Source of the DNA: JAYSFC01 sp041913505
GTDB lineage: Bacteria; Pseudomonadota; Gammaproteobacteria; Burkholderiales; Burkholderiaceae_C
Direction of reading: 5' to 3'
DNA: 15,307 nt
NCBI GenBank assembly: GCA_041913505.1
Contig: JAYSFC010000093.1
Location: 1-15,307 of the forward strand
The stretch's first letter is position 1. Each line of letters begins with the position of its first letter. A program made the position numbers and the translations under genes. Below are positions 1-7,107 of this stretch, piece after piece. The notes under the pieces are model-generated. The model saw only the letters and a program-made list of their open reading frames with translations. It was not told the origin of the DNA and made no database searches.

Positions 1-455
1 CCGGTATCCGCCCCGCCATCAACGCCGGTATCTCGGTGTCGCGCGTCGGTGGTGCTGCACAGACCAAGCTGGTGAAGAACCTGTCCGGCGGTATCCGTAC
101 CGACTTGGCCCAGTACCGTGAGCTGGCCGCGTTCGCGCAGTTCGCTTCCGACCTGGATGAAGCCACCCGCAAGCAGCTCGACCGCGGTGCTCGCGTGACC
201 GAGCTGCTCAAGCAGGCACAGTACAGCCCGCTGTCCATCTCGCTGATGGGCGCCTCGCTGTTCGCGGTGAACAAGGGCTTCATGGACGACATCGACGTCA
301 AGAAGGTCCTGGACTTCGAACACGGCCTGCACCAGTTCCTGAAGACCAGCCACGCCGCTCTGCTGGCGAAGCTGGAACAGGCCAAGGCCATGGACAAGGA
401 CGCTGAAGCCGAATTGACCGCCGCGATCGCAGCGTTCAAGAAGTCGTTCGCTTAA
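1..455 (+). CDS. atpA: ATP synthase F1 subunit alpha, C-terminal part (5' end outside window)
   Basis: This is the last 150 codons of the alpha subunit of F1Fo ATP synthase; the reading frame is open from base 3, so the gene begins before the window. Alpha forms the alpha3beta3 hexamer and carries the non-catalytic nucleotide sites. The visible part starts in the conserved stretch G-I-R-P-A-I-N-A-G-I-S-V-S-R-V-G-G-A-A-Q. The Arg of SVSR, coded near base 42, is the arginine finger that reaches into the beta catalytic site (Arg373 in bovine alpha). The C-terminal helical domain follows, with the typical QYRELAAFAQFASDLD and SLFAVNKGF segments. The stop is TAA at 453-455. The next gene, atpG, begins 18 bases later, in standard atp operon order. 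The identification is very secure. Confidence 0.98.
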   Translation, partial: GIRPAINAGISVSRVGGAAQTKLVKNLSGGIRTDLAQYRELAAFAQFASDLDEATRKQLDRGARVTELLKQAQYSPLSISLMGASLFAVNKGFMDDIDVKKVLDFEHGLHQFLKTSHAALLAKLEQAKAMDKDAEAELTAAIAAFKKSFA

Positions 456-473
456 ACCGGACGAGGAGCCATC

Positions 474-1340
474 ATGGCAGCAGGCAAGGAAATACGCGGC
501 AAGATCAAATCGGTGGAGAACACCAAGAAGATCACCAAGGCCATGGAAATGGTGGCCGCGTCCAAGATGCGCAAGGCGCAGGATCGCATGCGCGCCGCCC
601 GTCCCTACAGCGAGAAGGTCCGCAACATCGCTGCGAACCTTGGCCAGGCCAACCCCGAGTACGTTCACCCCTTCATGAAGGGGAACGATGCGAAGGCGGC
701 CGGCATCATCGTGGTGACCACGGACAAGGGGCTGTGCGGTGGCATGAACACCAACGTGCTGCGCGCCGTGACGACCAAGCTGCGCGAGCTGCAGTCCACG
801 GGTGTGTCCGCGCAGGCGGTGGCCATTGGCAACAAGGGCCTGGGCTTCCTGAACCGCGTGGGCGCCAAGGTGGTCTCGCATGTCACGGGCCTCGGCGACA
901 CGCCGCATCTGGAGAAGCTGATCGGCCCCGTCAAGGTGCTGCTCGACGCTTACGCTGAAGGCAAGATCAACGCGGTGTACCTGAGCTACACCAAGTTCAT
1001 CAACACCATGAAGCAGGAATCGGTGGTGGAGCAGCTGCTCCCCCTGTCCTCCGAGAAGCTGCAGGCCGAGAAGACGGAACACGGCTGGGACTACATCTAC
1101 GAGCCCGACGCGCAGAGCGTGATCGACGACCTGCTCGTGCGCTATGTCGAATCGCTGATCTACCAAGCGGTTGCCGAGAACATGGCCTCTGAGCAGTCGG
1201 CCCGCATGGTGGCCATGAAGGCCGCTACGGACAACGCCGGCAACGTCATCAACGAGCTCAAGTTGGTCTACAACAAGACGCGCCAAGCCGCGATCACGAA
1301 GGAACTTTCGGAGATCGTCGCCGGGGCTGCGGCAGTTTAA
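474..1340 (+). CDS. atpG: ATP synthase F1 subunit gamma
   Basis: This is the complete gamma subunit (288 residues, normal length), the central rotor shaft that couples Fo rotation to conformational change in the alpha3beta3 ring. The N-terminal helix (residues about 2-60) has the signature GKEIRGKIKSVENTKKITKAM. The middle domain has the conserved TTDKGLCGGMNTN segment near residues 82-94. The C-terminal helix carries SEQSARMVAMKAATDNA and ends in a long helix rich in conserved residues (NKTRQAAITKE). The ATG at 474 is preceded by GAGGAG at about 463-468, a good ribosome binding site. The gene lies between atpA and atpD with short gaps (18 and 17 bases), so it is co-transcribed. Nothing is unusual. 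Confidence 0.98.
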   Translation: MAAGKEIRGKIKSVENTKKITKAMEMVAASKMRKAQDRMRAARPYSEKVRNIAANLGQANPEYVHPFMKGNDAKAAGIIVVTTDKGLCGGMNTNVLRAVTTKLRELQSTGVSAQAVAIGNKGLGFLNRVGAKVVSHVTGLGDTPHLEKLIGPVKVLLDAYAEGKINAVYLSYTKFINTMKQESVVEQLLPLSSEKLQAEKTEHGWDYIYEPDAQSVIDDLLVRYVESLIYQAVAENMASEQSARMVAMKAATDNAGNVINELKLVYNKTRQAAITKELSEIVAGAAAV

Positions 1341-1357
1341 ATTTCTGGAGCAAAAAA

Positions 1358-2764
1358 ATGGCTCAAGTGCAAGGCAAGATTGTTCAATGTATCGGCGCCG
1401 TGGTGGACGTGGAGTTCCCGCGCGACCAGATGCCCAAGGTGTACGACGCCCTGAAGCTCGAAGGCTCCGCGCTGACGCTGGAAGTGCAGCAGCAGCTGGG
1501 CGACGGCGTGGTGCGTACCATCGCCCTGGGTTCGTCTGACGGCCTCAAGCGCGGCATCATGGTGACCAACACCGGCAACCCTATCACCGTGCCCGTGGGC
1601 AAGGCCACCCTGGGCCGCATCATGGACGTGCTGGGCAACCCCATCGACGAGCGCGGCCCTGTGAGCCAGGAGCTCACCGCCTCCATCCACCGCAAGGCCC
1701 CGGCCTATGACGAGCTCTCGCCGTCGCAGGAACTGCTGGAAACCGGCATCAAGGTGATCGACCTGGTGTGCCCGTTCGCCAAGGGCGGCAAGGTGGGCCT
1801 GTTCGGTGGCGCCGGTGTGGGCAAGACCGTGAACATGATGGAGCTCATCAACAACATCGCCAAGGCGCACTCGGGTCTGTCCGTGTTTGCCGGCGTGGGC
1901 GAGCGTACCCGTGAGGGCAACGACTTCTACCACGAAATGGCCGATTCCGGCGTCGTGAACCTGGAGAACCTGGGCGAGTCCAAGGTGGCCATGGTCTACG
2001 GCCAGATGAACGAGCCGCCGGGCAACCGCCTGCGCGTGGCCCTGACCGGCCTGACCATCGCCGAGTCCTTCCGTGACGAAGGCCGCGACGTGCTGTTCTT
2101 CGTGGACAACATCTACCGCTACACCCTGGCCGGTACCGAAGTGTCCGCTCTGCTGGGCCGCATGCCTTCCGCCGTGGGCTACCAGCCGACGCTGGCCGAA
2201 GAAATGGGCCGCCTGCAAGAGCGTATTACGTCGACCAAGGTGGGCTCGATCACCTCGATTCAGGCCGTGTACGTGCCTGCCGACGACTTGACCGACCCGT
2301 CGCCTGCCACCACCTTCGCCCACCTGGACTCCACTGTGGTGCTGTCGCGTGACATCGCCGCTCTGGGTATCTACCCCGCCGTGGACCCGCTGGACTCCAC
2401 CAGCCGCCAGCTGGACCCGCAGGTCGTGGGTGAAGAGCACTACCAAGTGGCCCGCCAAGTGCAGGGCACGCTGCAGCGCTACAAGGAACTGCGCGACATC
2501 ATCGCGATTCTGGGTATGGACGAGCTGGCCCCCGAGGACAAGCTGGTTGTGGCCCGCGCCCGTAAGATTCAGCGTTTCCTGTCGCAGCCGTTCCACGTGG
2601 CCGAAGTGTTCACTGGCTCGCCTGGCAAGTATGTGCCGCTGTCCGAGACCATCCGTGGCTTCAAGATGATCGTGGCCGGTGAGTGCGATCACCTGCCCGA
2701 GCAGGCCTTCTACATGGTCGGCACCATCGACGAAGCCTTCGAAAAGGCGAAGAAGGTGGCCTGA
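1358..2764 (+). CDS. atpD: ATP synthase F1 subunit beta (catalytic)
   Basis: This is the complete catalytic beta subunit (468 residues, normal length), which makes ATP from ADP and phosphate at the alpha/beta interface. Visible motifs are the N-terminal beta-barrel (residues 1-75), the P-loop GGAGVGKT at 150-157, the catalytic Glu in GERTREGNDF (about 182), the Walker B segment RDVLFFVDN ending in Asp250, and the ATP synthase alpha/beta signature PAVDPLDSTSR (about 340-350). The DELSEED element of the C-terminal domain reads DELAPED (388-394). The ATG at 1358 follows CTGGAG at 1345-1350. The stop is TGA at 2762-2764. It is followed by a 76-base gap before atpC that holds a GC-rich inverted repeat. 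Confidence 0.99.
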   Translation: MAQVQGKIVQCIGAVVDVEFPRDQMPKVYDALKLEGSALTLEVQQQLGDGVVRTIALGSSDGLKRGIMVTNTGNPITVPVGKATLGRIMDVLGNPIDERGPVSQELTASIHRKAPAYDELSPSQELLETGIKVIDLVCPFAKGGKVGLFGGAGVGKTVNMMELINNIAKAHSGLSVFAGVGERTREGNDFYHEMADSGVVNLENLGESKVAMVYGQMNEPPGNRLRVALTGLTIAESFRDEGRDVLFFVDNIYRYTLAGTEVSALLGRMPSAVGYQPTLAEEMGRLQERITSTKVGSITSIQAVYVPADDLTDPSPATTFAHLDSTVVLSRDIAALGIYPAVDPLDSTSRQLDPQVVGEEHYQVARQVQGTLQRYKELRDIIAILGMDELAPEDKLVVARARKIQRFLSQPFHVAEVFTGSPGKYVPLSETIRGFKMIVAGECDHLPEQAFYMVGTIDEAFEKAKKVA

Positions 2765-2773
2765 TGACCCGAA

Positions 2774-2795
2774 GGCCGGCCCCCCGGGGCGGCCC
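2774..2795 (+). other. GC-rich imperfect inverted repeat between atpD and atpC
   Basis: The arms GGCCG(G)CCCC and GGGGCGGCC lie almost back to back just after the atpD stop codon. A hairpin can form if the innermost bases stay unpaired. No T-run follows, so it is not a normal intrinsic terminator. It could act as an mRNA stability or processing element, or it may be chance in GC-rich DNA. Confidence 0.3.
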
Positions 2796-2840
2796 TCGTG
2801 AGTCCTCAAGGCTTGCCATTCCCTTTTTCTAGGAGCAAAG

Positions 2841-3257
2841 ATGAACACCATCCACGTTGATGTGGTCAGTGCCGAAGAGGCCATCTTCTCCGGCGAGGCG
2901 CGCTTCGTCGCGCTGCCCGGCGAAGCGGGTGAGCTGGGCATTCTGCCCAAGCACACGCCGCTCATCACCCGCATCAAGCCGGGCTCGGTGCGTATCGAGA
3001 TGGCCGATGGCAACGAAGAGTTCGTTTTCGTGGCCGGCGGCATCCTGGAAGTGCAGCCCGACCGCGTGACCGTGCTGTCCGACACCGCCATCCGCGGCAA
3101 GGACCTCGATGACCAGAAGGCCGAAGCTGCCAAGGCTGCGGCCGAGGAAGCACTCAAGAATGCCAAGAGCGAGATCGATCTGGCCAAGGCGCAATCCGAG
3201 CTGGCTGTCATGGCTGCCCAGATTGCGGCGCTGCGCAAGTTCCGTCAGAAGCGCTGA
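2841..3257 (+). CDS. atpC: ATP synthase F1 subunit epsilon
   Basis: This is the complete epsilon subunit (138 residues, normal length). It binds gamma and the c-ring in the rotor and can inhibit ATP hydrolysis through its C-terminal helices. Residues about 1-85 form the beta-sandwich, with the family hallmark GELGILPKHTPL at about 32-43 and GGILEVQPDRVTVLSDTA at about 67-84. Residues about 88-138 are Ala-, Lys- and Glu-rich helix (KAEAAKAAAEEALKNAK) with a basic end (RKFRQKR). The ATG at 2841 is preceded by AGGAG at 2831-2835 with five bases of spacing. It is the last gene of the atp operon and is followed directly by a strong terminator. Confidence 0.98.
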   Translation: MNTIHVDVVSAEEAIFSGEARFVALPGEAGELGILPKHTPLITRIKPGSVRIEMADGNEEFVFVAGGILEVQPDRVTVLSDTAIRGKDLDDQKAEAAKAAAEEALKNAKSEIDLAKAQSELAVMAAQIAALRKFRQKR

Positions 3258-3277
3258 GCACCTCCGCGGCACAACAC

Positions 3278-3304
3278 AAAACCCGGCCATGGCCGGGTTT
3301 TTTT
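3278..3304 (+). terminator. Intrinsic terminator of the atp operon
   Basis: A perfect palindrome AAAACCCGGCC-AT-GGCCGGGTTTT runs into seven T residues (3298-3304), starting 20 bases after the atpC stop. It is a classic Rho-independent terminator. On the minus strand the same stem is followed by four T, so it may also stop transcripts of the convergent TPM genes that end at 3346. Confidence 0.93.
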
Positions 3305-3345
3305 ATGCCGGAGTCGGAGCGGGCGCGGCGGATCTGGCGGCTGTG

Positions 3346-3915
3346 TCAGTGCCGCCCAATGACGGGGGCGTCGGGCAGTTCGTTGGCATGCCGCCCGCCC
3401 GCGCCTTCCTCCGCGGGAAAATGCTCGACCAGCAGGGCTGACACCTGCTCCAGTGCCTGGGTGAGTCCGTCTTCGTAGCGGCCCGCGCGAAAGGCCTCGC
3501 GCATCGGGGTCAACACGCCATGCCAGGCCTGTGGTGCCACGGCGCGGGCAAGCCCCCGGTCGGCCACGATCTCGATCGCGTGCTCGGCCAGCAGCAGATA
3601 GATCAGCACGCCGTTGTTGTGCTCGGTGTCCCACACGCGCAGCTTGCCGAACTGGGTTAGCGCGCGTTCGCGCGCGCCGGCCCCGCGCCACAGGTACGAT
3701 AGCGGCAGCCCGCCTTCCACGCAGATGCGGATCTGCCCCGTGTGGCGGCGTTCGCTGGCCGCCACGCGGTGGGCCAGGCGCCGGGCGAGGTCGGGGGGCA
3801 TCGCGCGGGCGAGTCCTTCCTCGGCCCAGCGGTGCCGTGCCAGCCGCACGAGGCGTGCCCAGAATCCGTGCCGCTGCCGTGTCGTTGGTCCCATGGCTTG
3901 CTGTCCTTCACCCAT
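3346..3915 (-). CDS. TPM-domain (YgcG-like) protein, short form without signal peptide
   Basis: This 189-residue protein has a TPM-type domain (family PF04536) at about residues 45-165. The segments RRHTGQIRICVEGGLPL (56-72), VWDTEHNNGVLIYLLLAEHAIEIVADRG (94-121) and FRAGRYEDGLTQALEQVSALL (142-162) match the usual TPM core order. The N-terminus is basic and amphipathic (RQRHGFWARLVRLARHRW) with no clear signal peptide or membrane helix, so the location is uncertain. The ATG at 3915 shares its A with the TGA stop of the preceding TPM gene (TGATG), with GGGGA just upstream, which supports translational coupling; Met8 (3894) is a possible alternative start. It is the last gene of the lemA-TPM-TPM cassette. 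TPM proteins elsewhere include a thylakoid acid phosphatase, but activity here is unknown. Confidence 0.85.
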   Translation of the reverse strand: MGEGQQAMGPTTRQRHGFWARLVRLARHRWAEEGLARAMPPDLARRLAHRVAASERRHTGQIRICVEGGLPLSYLWRGAGARERALTQFGKLRVWDTEHNNGVLIYLLLAEHAIEIVADRGLARAVAPQAWHGVLTPMREAFRAGRYEDGLTQALEQVSALLVEHFPAEEGAGGRHANELPDAPVIGRH

Positions 3916-4817
3916 CACCAATCCCCGGAGGCGCCGCCGCCGCCGAAGTCGCCGCCACCGCCAGAGCTGAAGCCGCCACCGCCGGAGGAGCCCCCGGAAC
4001 CGGAGGAGCCGCCGCCCCAACCCCCGAAGGGGCCCCCGTGGACGATGGGCCCTGTGCGTCCGCTGAACAGTCCCGTATAGAGCAGCGCCAGCACGCCCGC
4101 CCCCAGCGCCACTGCTACGCTGGCGGTGAGCAGGAAGGCCAGCACGCCCACGCCGCCGCCCATCACCAGGCTGCCCAGGGGGCGGCCGAAGAGCATGCGG
4201 ACGATGGGGCCGACCACCATGACCCCGAAGAACAGAAAGACCGCCAGATCGGTCCAATCGAAGCCGGCCTGCGATGCGGCCGCCCCGCCTGGCGGGCTGC
4301 CCTGGGGCGTTGGTAGCGCCTCGTTCGCGATGCGCGCGCGCAGCTGTTCCACGGCCGCGCCGAGGCCGCCCGCGAAGTCGCCCTCGCGAAAGCGCGGCCG
4401 CATGGCTTGGTCGATGATGCGTGCTGCAGCGATGTCAGGGATGGCGCCCTCGAGCGCCTTGGCCACCTCGATGCGCATCTTGCGGTCGTCCTTGGCCACG
4501 ATCACCAGCACGCCGTCGCCCACGCCCTTGCGGCCGATCTTCCACTGGTTGCCCACGCGGTTGGCGAAGGCTGCGATGTCCTCGGGTGCCGTGGTCGGCA
4601 CCATCAGCACCATGACCTGCGCGCCCTGCTGCCGCTCGATGCCCGCGAGCTGGGCTTCAAGCGCTTGCAGCTGCGCCGTGCTCAGTGTGCCGGTCTGGTC
4701 GATCGCGTGGGCGGTGAGCGCCGGAATCTCGCGCAGTGCCTGCGCCCAAGCGGTAGGCAGGCTGAATGCTGCAAAAAAAAGAGCTGCCAGTGCACGCCAG
4801 TAAAGCGCTACGGGCAT
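3915..4817 (-). CDS. TPM-domain (YgcG family) membrane protein with Gly/Ser-rich tail
   Basis: This 300-residue envelope protein has a signal peptide at residues 1-25 (ending T-A-W-A before QA), a TPM domain at about 38-162 (IDQTGTLS, NQWKIGRKGVGDGVLVIVAKDDRKMRIEVA, FREGDFAGGLGAAV), two hydrophobic segments at about 190-210 and 222-250, and a Gly/Ser-rich tail at about 261-299 ending in GDW. This is the YgcG layout, with the TPM domain outside the inner membrane and the flexible tail after the membrane segments. The ATG at 4817 has a strong GAGGAG site. It lies 16 bases after lemA and overlaps the next TPM gene by one base. The DNA coding for the first 16 or so residues looks like a dispersed repeat and includes a T8 run on the coding strand. 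The biochemical role is unknown; TPM and LemA proteins are commonly found together. Confidence 0.9.
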   Translation of the reverse strand: MPVALYWRALAALFFAAFSLPTAWAQALREIPALTAHAIDQTGTLSTAQLQALEAQLAGIERQQGAQVMVLMVPTTAPEDIAAFANRVGNQWKIGRKGVGDGVLVIVAKDDRKMRIEVAKALEGAIPDIAAARIIDQAMRPRFREGDFAGGLGAAVEQLRARIANEALPTPQGSPPGGAAASQAGFDWTDLAVFLFFGVMVVGPIVRMLFGRPLGSLVMGGGVGVLAFLLTASVAVALGAGVLALLYTGLFSGRTGPIVHGGPFGGWGGGSSGSGGSSGGGGFSSGGGGDFGGGGASGDW

Positions 4818-4820
4818 ATT
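4768..4820. repeat. Probable Comamonadaceae-type dispersed hairpin repeat over the TPM gene start
   Basis: On the plus strand this reads A8, GAGCTGCCAGTGC, ACGCCAGTAAA, GCGCTACGGGCATATT. The arms TGCC-AGTGC and GCGCT-...-GGCA form an imperfect inverted repeat. It resembles, from memory, an element scattered through intergenic regions of Acidovorax and relatives (GAGCTGCTAGCGC, TTGCCAATAAA, GCGCTACAGCCATATT). The copy covers the start codon and the signal peptide codons of the TPM gene. The assignment rests on recollection only. Confidence 0.45.
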
Positions 4821-4833
4821 CTCCTCAAACTTT

Positions 4834-5427
4834 CTATTTTTTTGGGGTGGAGAAATCCACCGTGGGCGGGGTGGAGATCTGGGCTTCGTTCTGCACCGTG
4901 AAGCTCGGCTTGGGCGCGTAGCTGAACGCCTTGGCCGTGAGGTTGGTAGGGAAGCTACGCGTGAGCACGTTGTACTCCTGCACGGTCTGGATGTAGCGGT
5001 TGCGCGCCACGGTGATGCGGTTCTCGGTGCCCTCCAGCGTCACGCGCAGGTCGCGGAAGGCCTGGTTGGCCTGCAGCTGCGGATAGCGCTCGGCCACCAC
5101 CATGAGGCGCGACAGCGCGCCCGACAGCTCGCCCTGGGCCTGCTGGAACTTGTTGAAGGCTTCAGGGTTGTTGAGCGTTTCGGGCGTGACCTGGATGGAC
5201 GTGGCCTTGGCCCGCGCTTCGACGACCTTGGTCAGCGTGTCCTGCTCGAAGGCGGCTTCGCCCTTTACGGTGGCGACGATGTTGGGCACGAGGTCGGCGC
5301 GGCGCTGGTACTGGTTGAGTACCTCGCTCCAGGCGGCCTTGGATTGCTCGTCGAGCCGCTGAAAGTCGTTGTAACCGCAGCCCGTCAGGGCGAGCGCAAG
5401 GGCAAGCGTGGCAAGAAGTCGGTGCAT
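4834..5427 (-). CDS. LemA family lipoprotein
   Basis: This is a 197-residue LemA family protein. It starts with a lipoprotein signal (MHRLLATLALALALTGC), with lipobox L-T-G-C and Cys17 as the predicted lipidated residue, then a helical LemA domain: QSKAAWSEVLNQYQRRADLVPNIV (28-51), VVEARAKATSI (68-78), the LSRLMVVAERYPQLQANQAF stretch (105-124) and ITVARNRYIQTVQEYN (138-153). The coiled, all-helical fold probably sits on the periplasmic side of a membrane. The start at 5427 was chosen because the signal peptide begins there; no good Shine-Dalgarno sequence is visible, and a GC palindrome lies immediately upstream. It is the first gene of a cassette with two TPM-domain genes, a common partnership. 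The function is not established. Confidence 0.92.
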   Translation of the reverse strand: MHRLLATLALALALTGCGYNDFQRLDEQSKAAWSEVLNQYQRRADLVPNIVATVKGEAAFEQDTLTKVVEARAKATSIQVTPETLNNPEAFNKFQQAQGELSGALSRLMVVAERYPQLQANQAFRDLRVTLEGTENRITVARNRYIQTVQEYNVLTRSFPTNLTAKAFSYAPKPSFTVQNEAQISTPPTVDFSTPKK

Positions 5428-5557
5428 GGATCGGCCCCGGGGCCCGAGCGGGCGGAAATGCCAACAGCCGGCGGGGCAGGGCCATTGTGCAGCAATTGGG
5501 TGCGAATCCGGGCACAAACGCAGACAATGGCGGCTCTCGCCACAGCTCCCCCGTGCC

Positions 5558-6010
5558 ATGTCCCAAGCCAAACTCCGCGCCGCCGTTGTGGGCGGCTCCG
5601 CCGACGATACCGAGAGCGCGTTCTACGAGGCGCTGCAAAAGGGTGACATCGAGCAGCTCATGGCCTGCTGGGCCGAGGAGGACGACATCGTCTGCGTGCA
5701 CCCCGGCGGCCCGCGCCTGCTGGGCGCGGGGGCCATCCGTGCGGCGTTCGAGGCCATGTTCGCGCACGGCACGCTGCGTGCGCGCCCGGCGCAGGTGCAC
5801 CGCGTGCAGGCGCTTGCAAGCGCCGTGCACAGCGTGGTCGAGCATGTGGAAGTGATGCTGCCCGATGGCCCGCACGAAGCCGTGGTGCAGGCCACCAACG
5901 TCTACCACAAGACCCCCCAGGGCTGGCGCATGGTGGCCCACCATGCGAGCCCCGGCACCGTGGGCGAGGCCAGTCCTATGGCGGACGCCACCCGCCCCCT
6001 GCTGCACTGA
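5558..6010 (+). CDS. NTF2/SnoaL-like (DUF4440-type) protein
   Basis: This 150-residue cytoplasmic protein has the cone-shaped NTF2-like fold pattern. An N-terminal helix pair (SADDTESAFYEALQKGDIEQLMACWA, 14-39) is followed by strand segments DIVCVHPGGPRLLGAGAIRAAFEAMF (43-68) and VVQATNVYHKTPQGWRMVAHHAS (109-131), the last being the usual closing strand of these families. Such proteins are small ligand-binding or isomerase-like enzymes; the substrate here cannot be deduced. The ATG at 5558 was chosen from the start of the conserved region. It lacks a clear ribosome binding site, so the start is less certain than the family. The gene is divergent from lemA across a 130-bp region and precedes the hydrolase gene. 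Confidence 0.83.
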   Translation: MSQAKLRAAVVGGSADDTESAFYEALQKGDIEQLMACWAEEDDIVCVHPGGPRLLGAGAIRAAFEAMFAHGTLRARPAQVHRVQALASAVHSVVEHVEVMLPDGPHEAVVQATNVYHKTPQGWRMVAHHASPGTVGEASPMADATRPLLH

Positions 6011-6067
6011 GCGCCTAAATTCCTGCCAAAAATGCCGATAGTGCGCGTCCATGGGGTGCTGGATGCT

Positions 6068-7102
6068 ATGAATTATGAAGCGCCACGCTGGCTGCCCGGC
6101 GGGCACCTGCAAACCATCTGGCCGGCGCTTTGCGCGCGCCGTGTGCAGGGTGCCCGGCCCGCGTACCGGCGCGAGCGCTGGACCACGCCCGATGGCGACT
6201 TCATCGACGTGGACTTCCTGGACGACGGCGTACCGCCCCTGCCACCCCTGCCGGCGCGGCCACTGCTGGTGCTGTTCCACGGCCTCGAGGGCTCGTCGCG
6301 CAGCCACTATGCCGAGGCCTTCGCGGGCTGGGCGCAGGAGCGTGGCTGGGCCTGCGCGCTGCCGCATTTCCGCGGTTGCAGCGGCGAGATCAACCGGGCC
6401 CCGCGTGCCTACCACTCGGGCGACTATGAGGAAATCGCCTGGATCCTGCAGCGCCTGCGTGCCAGCCACCTGGGGCCTATCGTGGCCGTGGGGGTGTCGC
6501 TCGGAGGCAATGCGCTGCTGCGCTGGGCGGCTGAGGCGGGCGAGTCCGCCAGCGCCTGCGTGCAGGCCGTCGCAGCCGTGTGCTCGCCCCTGGACCTTGC
6601 GGCAGGCGGCCATGCGATTGGTCGGGGCTTCAACCGGCAGGTCTACACGCGCATGTTTCTGCACACCATGGTGCCCAAGGCGCTGGCCAAGTGGGAGCAG
6701 CACCCGGGGTTGTTCGATAGGCGGGCCCTGCTGGCCGCGCGCGATCTGTACACGTTCGACAACATCTTCACGGCCCCGCTGCACGGCTTTCGCGACACCG
6801 AGGACTACTGGCGCCGTGCCTCGGCCAAGCCGCTGCTGCGCCAGATCCGCGTGCCGGCCCTGGCCGTGAACGCGCTCAACGACCCGTTCGTGCCCGCCTG
6901 CAGCCTGCCGCGCTCCGCCGAAGTAGGCGAAGGGGTCACACTGTGGCAGCCGGCGCAGGGCGGCCATGTGGGCTTCGCCCAGGGCCGCTGGCCCGGCCAC
7001 GTGCGCGCGATGCCCGACGCCGTGGGGCGTTGGCTGGCGCAGCACCTGCCTGCGCAGTGGCCAGCCGGGCACTCCACGGTGGAGCCCCCCGAGGCACAAT
7101 AG
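6068..7102 (+). CDS. YheT-type alpha/beta hydrolase
   Basis: This 344-residue alpha/beta-fold hydrolase belongs to the YheT/ABHD-like group. The N-terminal signature is APRWLPGGHLQTIWPAL. The oxyanion-hole motif is LFHGLEGSSRSHY (69-81), the nucleophile elbow is GVSLGGNALLRW with Ser144, and the probable acid and base are Asp272 (NALNDPFVP) and His300 (GGHVGF), giving a complete catalytic triad. PHFRGCSGE (99-107) is also typical. The natural substrate is unknown; relatives act as esterases or lipases. The start was set at 6068 because homologous similarity begins there; an upstream in-frame ATG at 6032 would add 12 residues with no recognisable signal or ribosome binding site. The next gene starts 5 bases after the stop, so the two are co-transcribed. 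Confidence 0.9.
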   Translation: MNYEAPRWLPGGHLQTIWPALCARRVQGARPAYRRERWTTPDGDFIDVDFLDDGVPPLPPLPARPLLVLFHGLEGSSRSHYAEAFAGWAQERGWACALPHFRGCSGEINRAPRAYHSGDYEEIAWILQRLRASHLGPIVAVGVSLGGNALLRWAAEAGESASACVQAVAAVCSPLDLAAGGHAIGRGFNRQVYTRMFLHTMVPKALAKWEQHPGLFDRRALLAARDLYTFDNIFTAPLHGFRDTEDYWRRASAKPLLRQIRVPALAVNALNDPFVPACSLPRSAEVGEGVTLWQPAQGGHVGFAQGRWPGHVRAMPDAVGRWLAQHLPAQWPAGHSTVEPPEAQ

Positions 7103-7107
7103 GCGCC

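Noticed and set aside
1337..3238. 633-codon open frame on the minus strand opposite atpD and atpC
   Set aside because: It lies antisense to two certain genes, shows no recognisable domain, and its His/Gly/Arg-rich composition is that of a GC-rich shadow frame.
3921..4035. Repeated GCCGCC/GGAGGAG units as a possible CRISPR or satellite array
   Set aside because: The units are irregular, have no spacers and encode the Gly/Ser-rich tail of the TPM protein.
3916..4257. N-terminal extension of the second TPM protein to an upstream ATG at 4257
   Set aside because: The extension is the out-of-frame reading of the preceding TPM gene (Arg/Gly-rich). The TGATG junction at 3913-3917 marks the likely start.
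5428..5571. Longer start for lemA at 5571
   Set aside because: The added residues would bury the clear lipoprotein signal that begins at 5427.
6032..6067. Longer start for the hydrolase at 6032
   Set aside because: No ribosome binding site precedes it, and the recognisable family sequence begins just after 6068. The choice is moderately certain.
5162..7099. 645-codon open frame on the minus strand across lemA, the SnoaL-like gene and the hydrolase
   Set aside because: It overlaps three better supported genes in other frames or strands and resembles no protein family.
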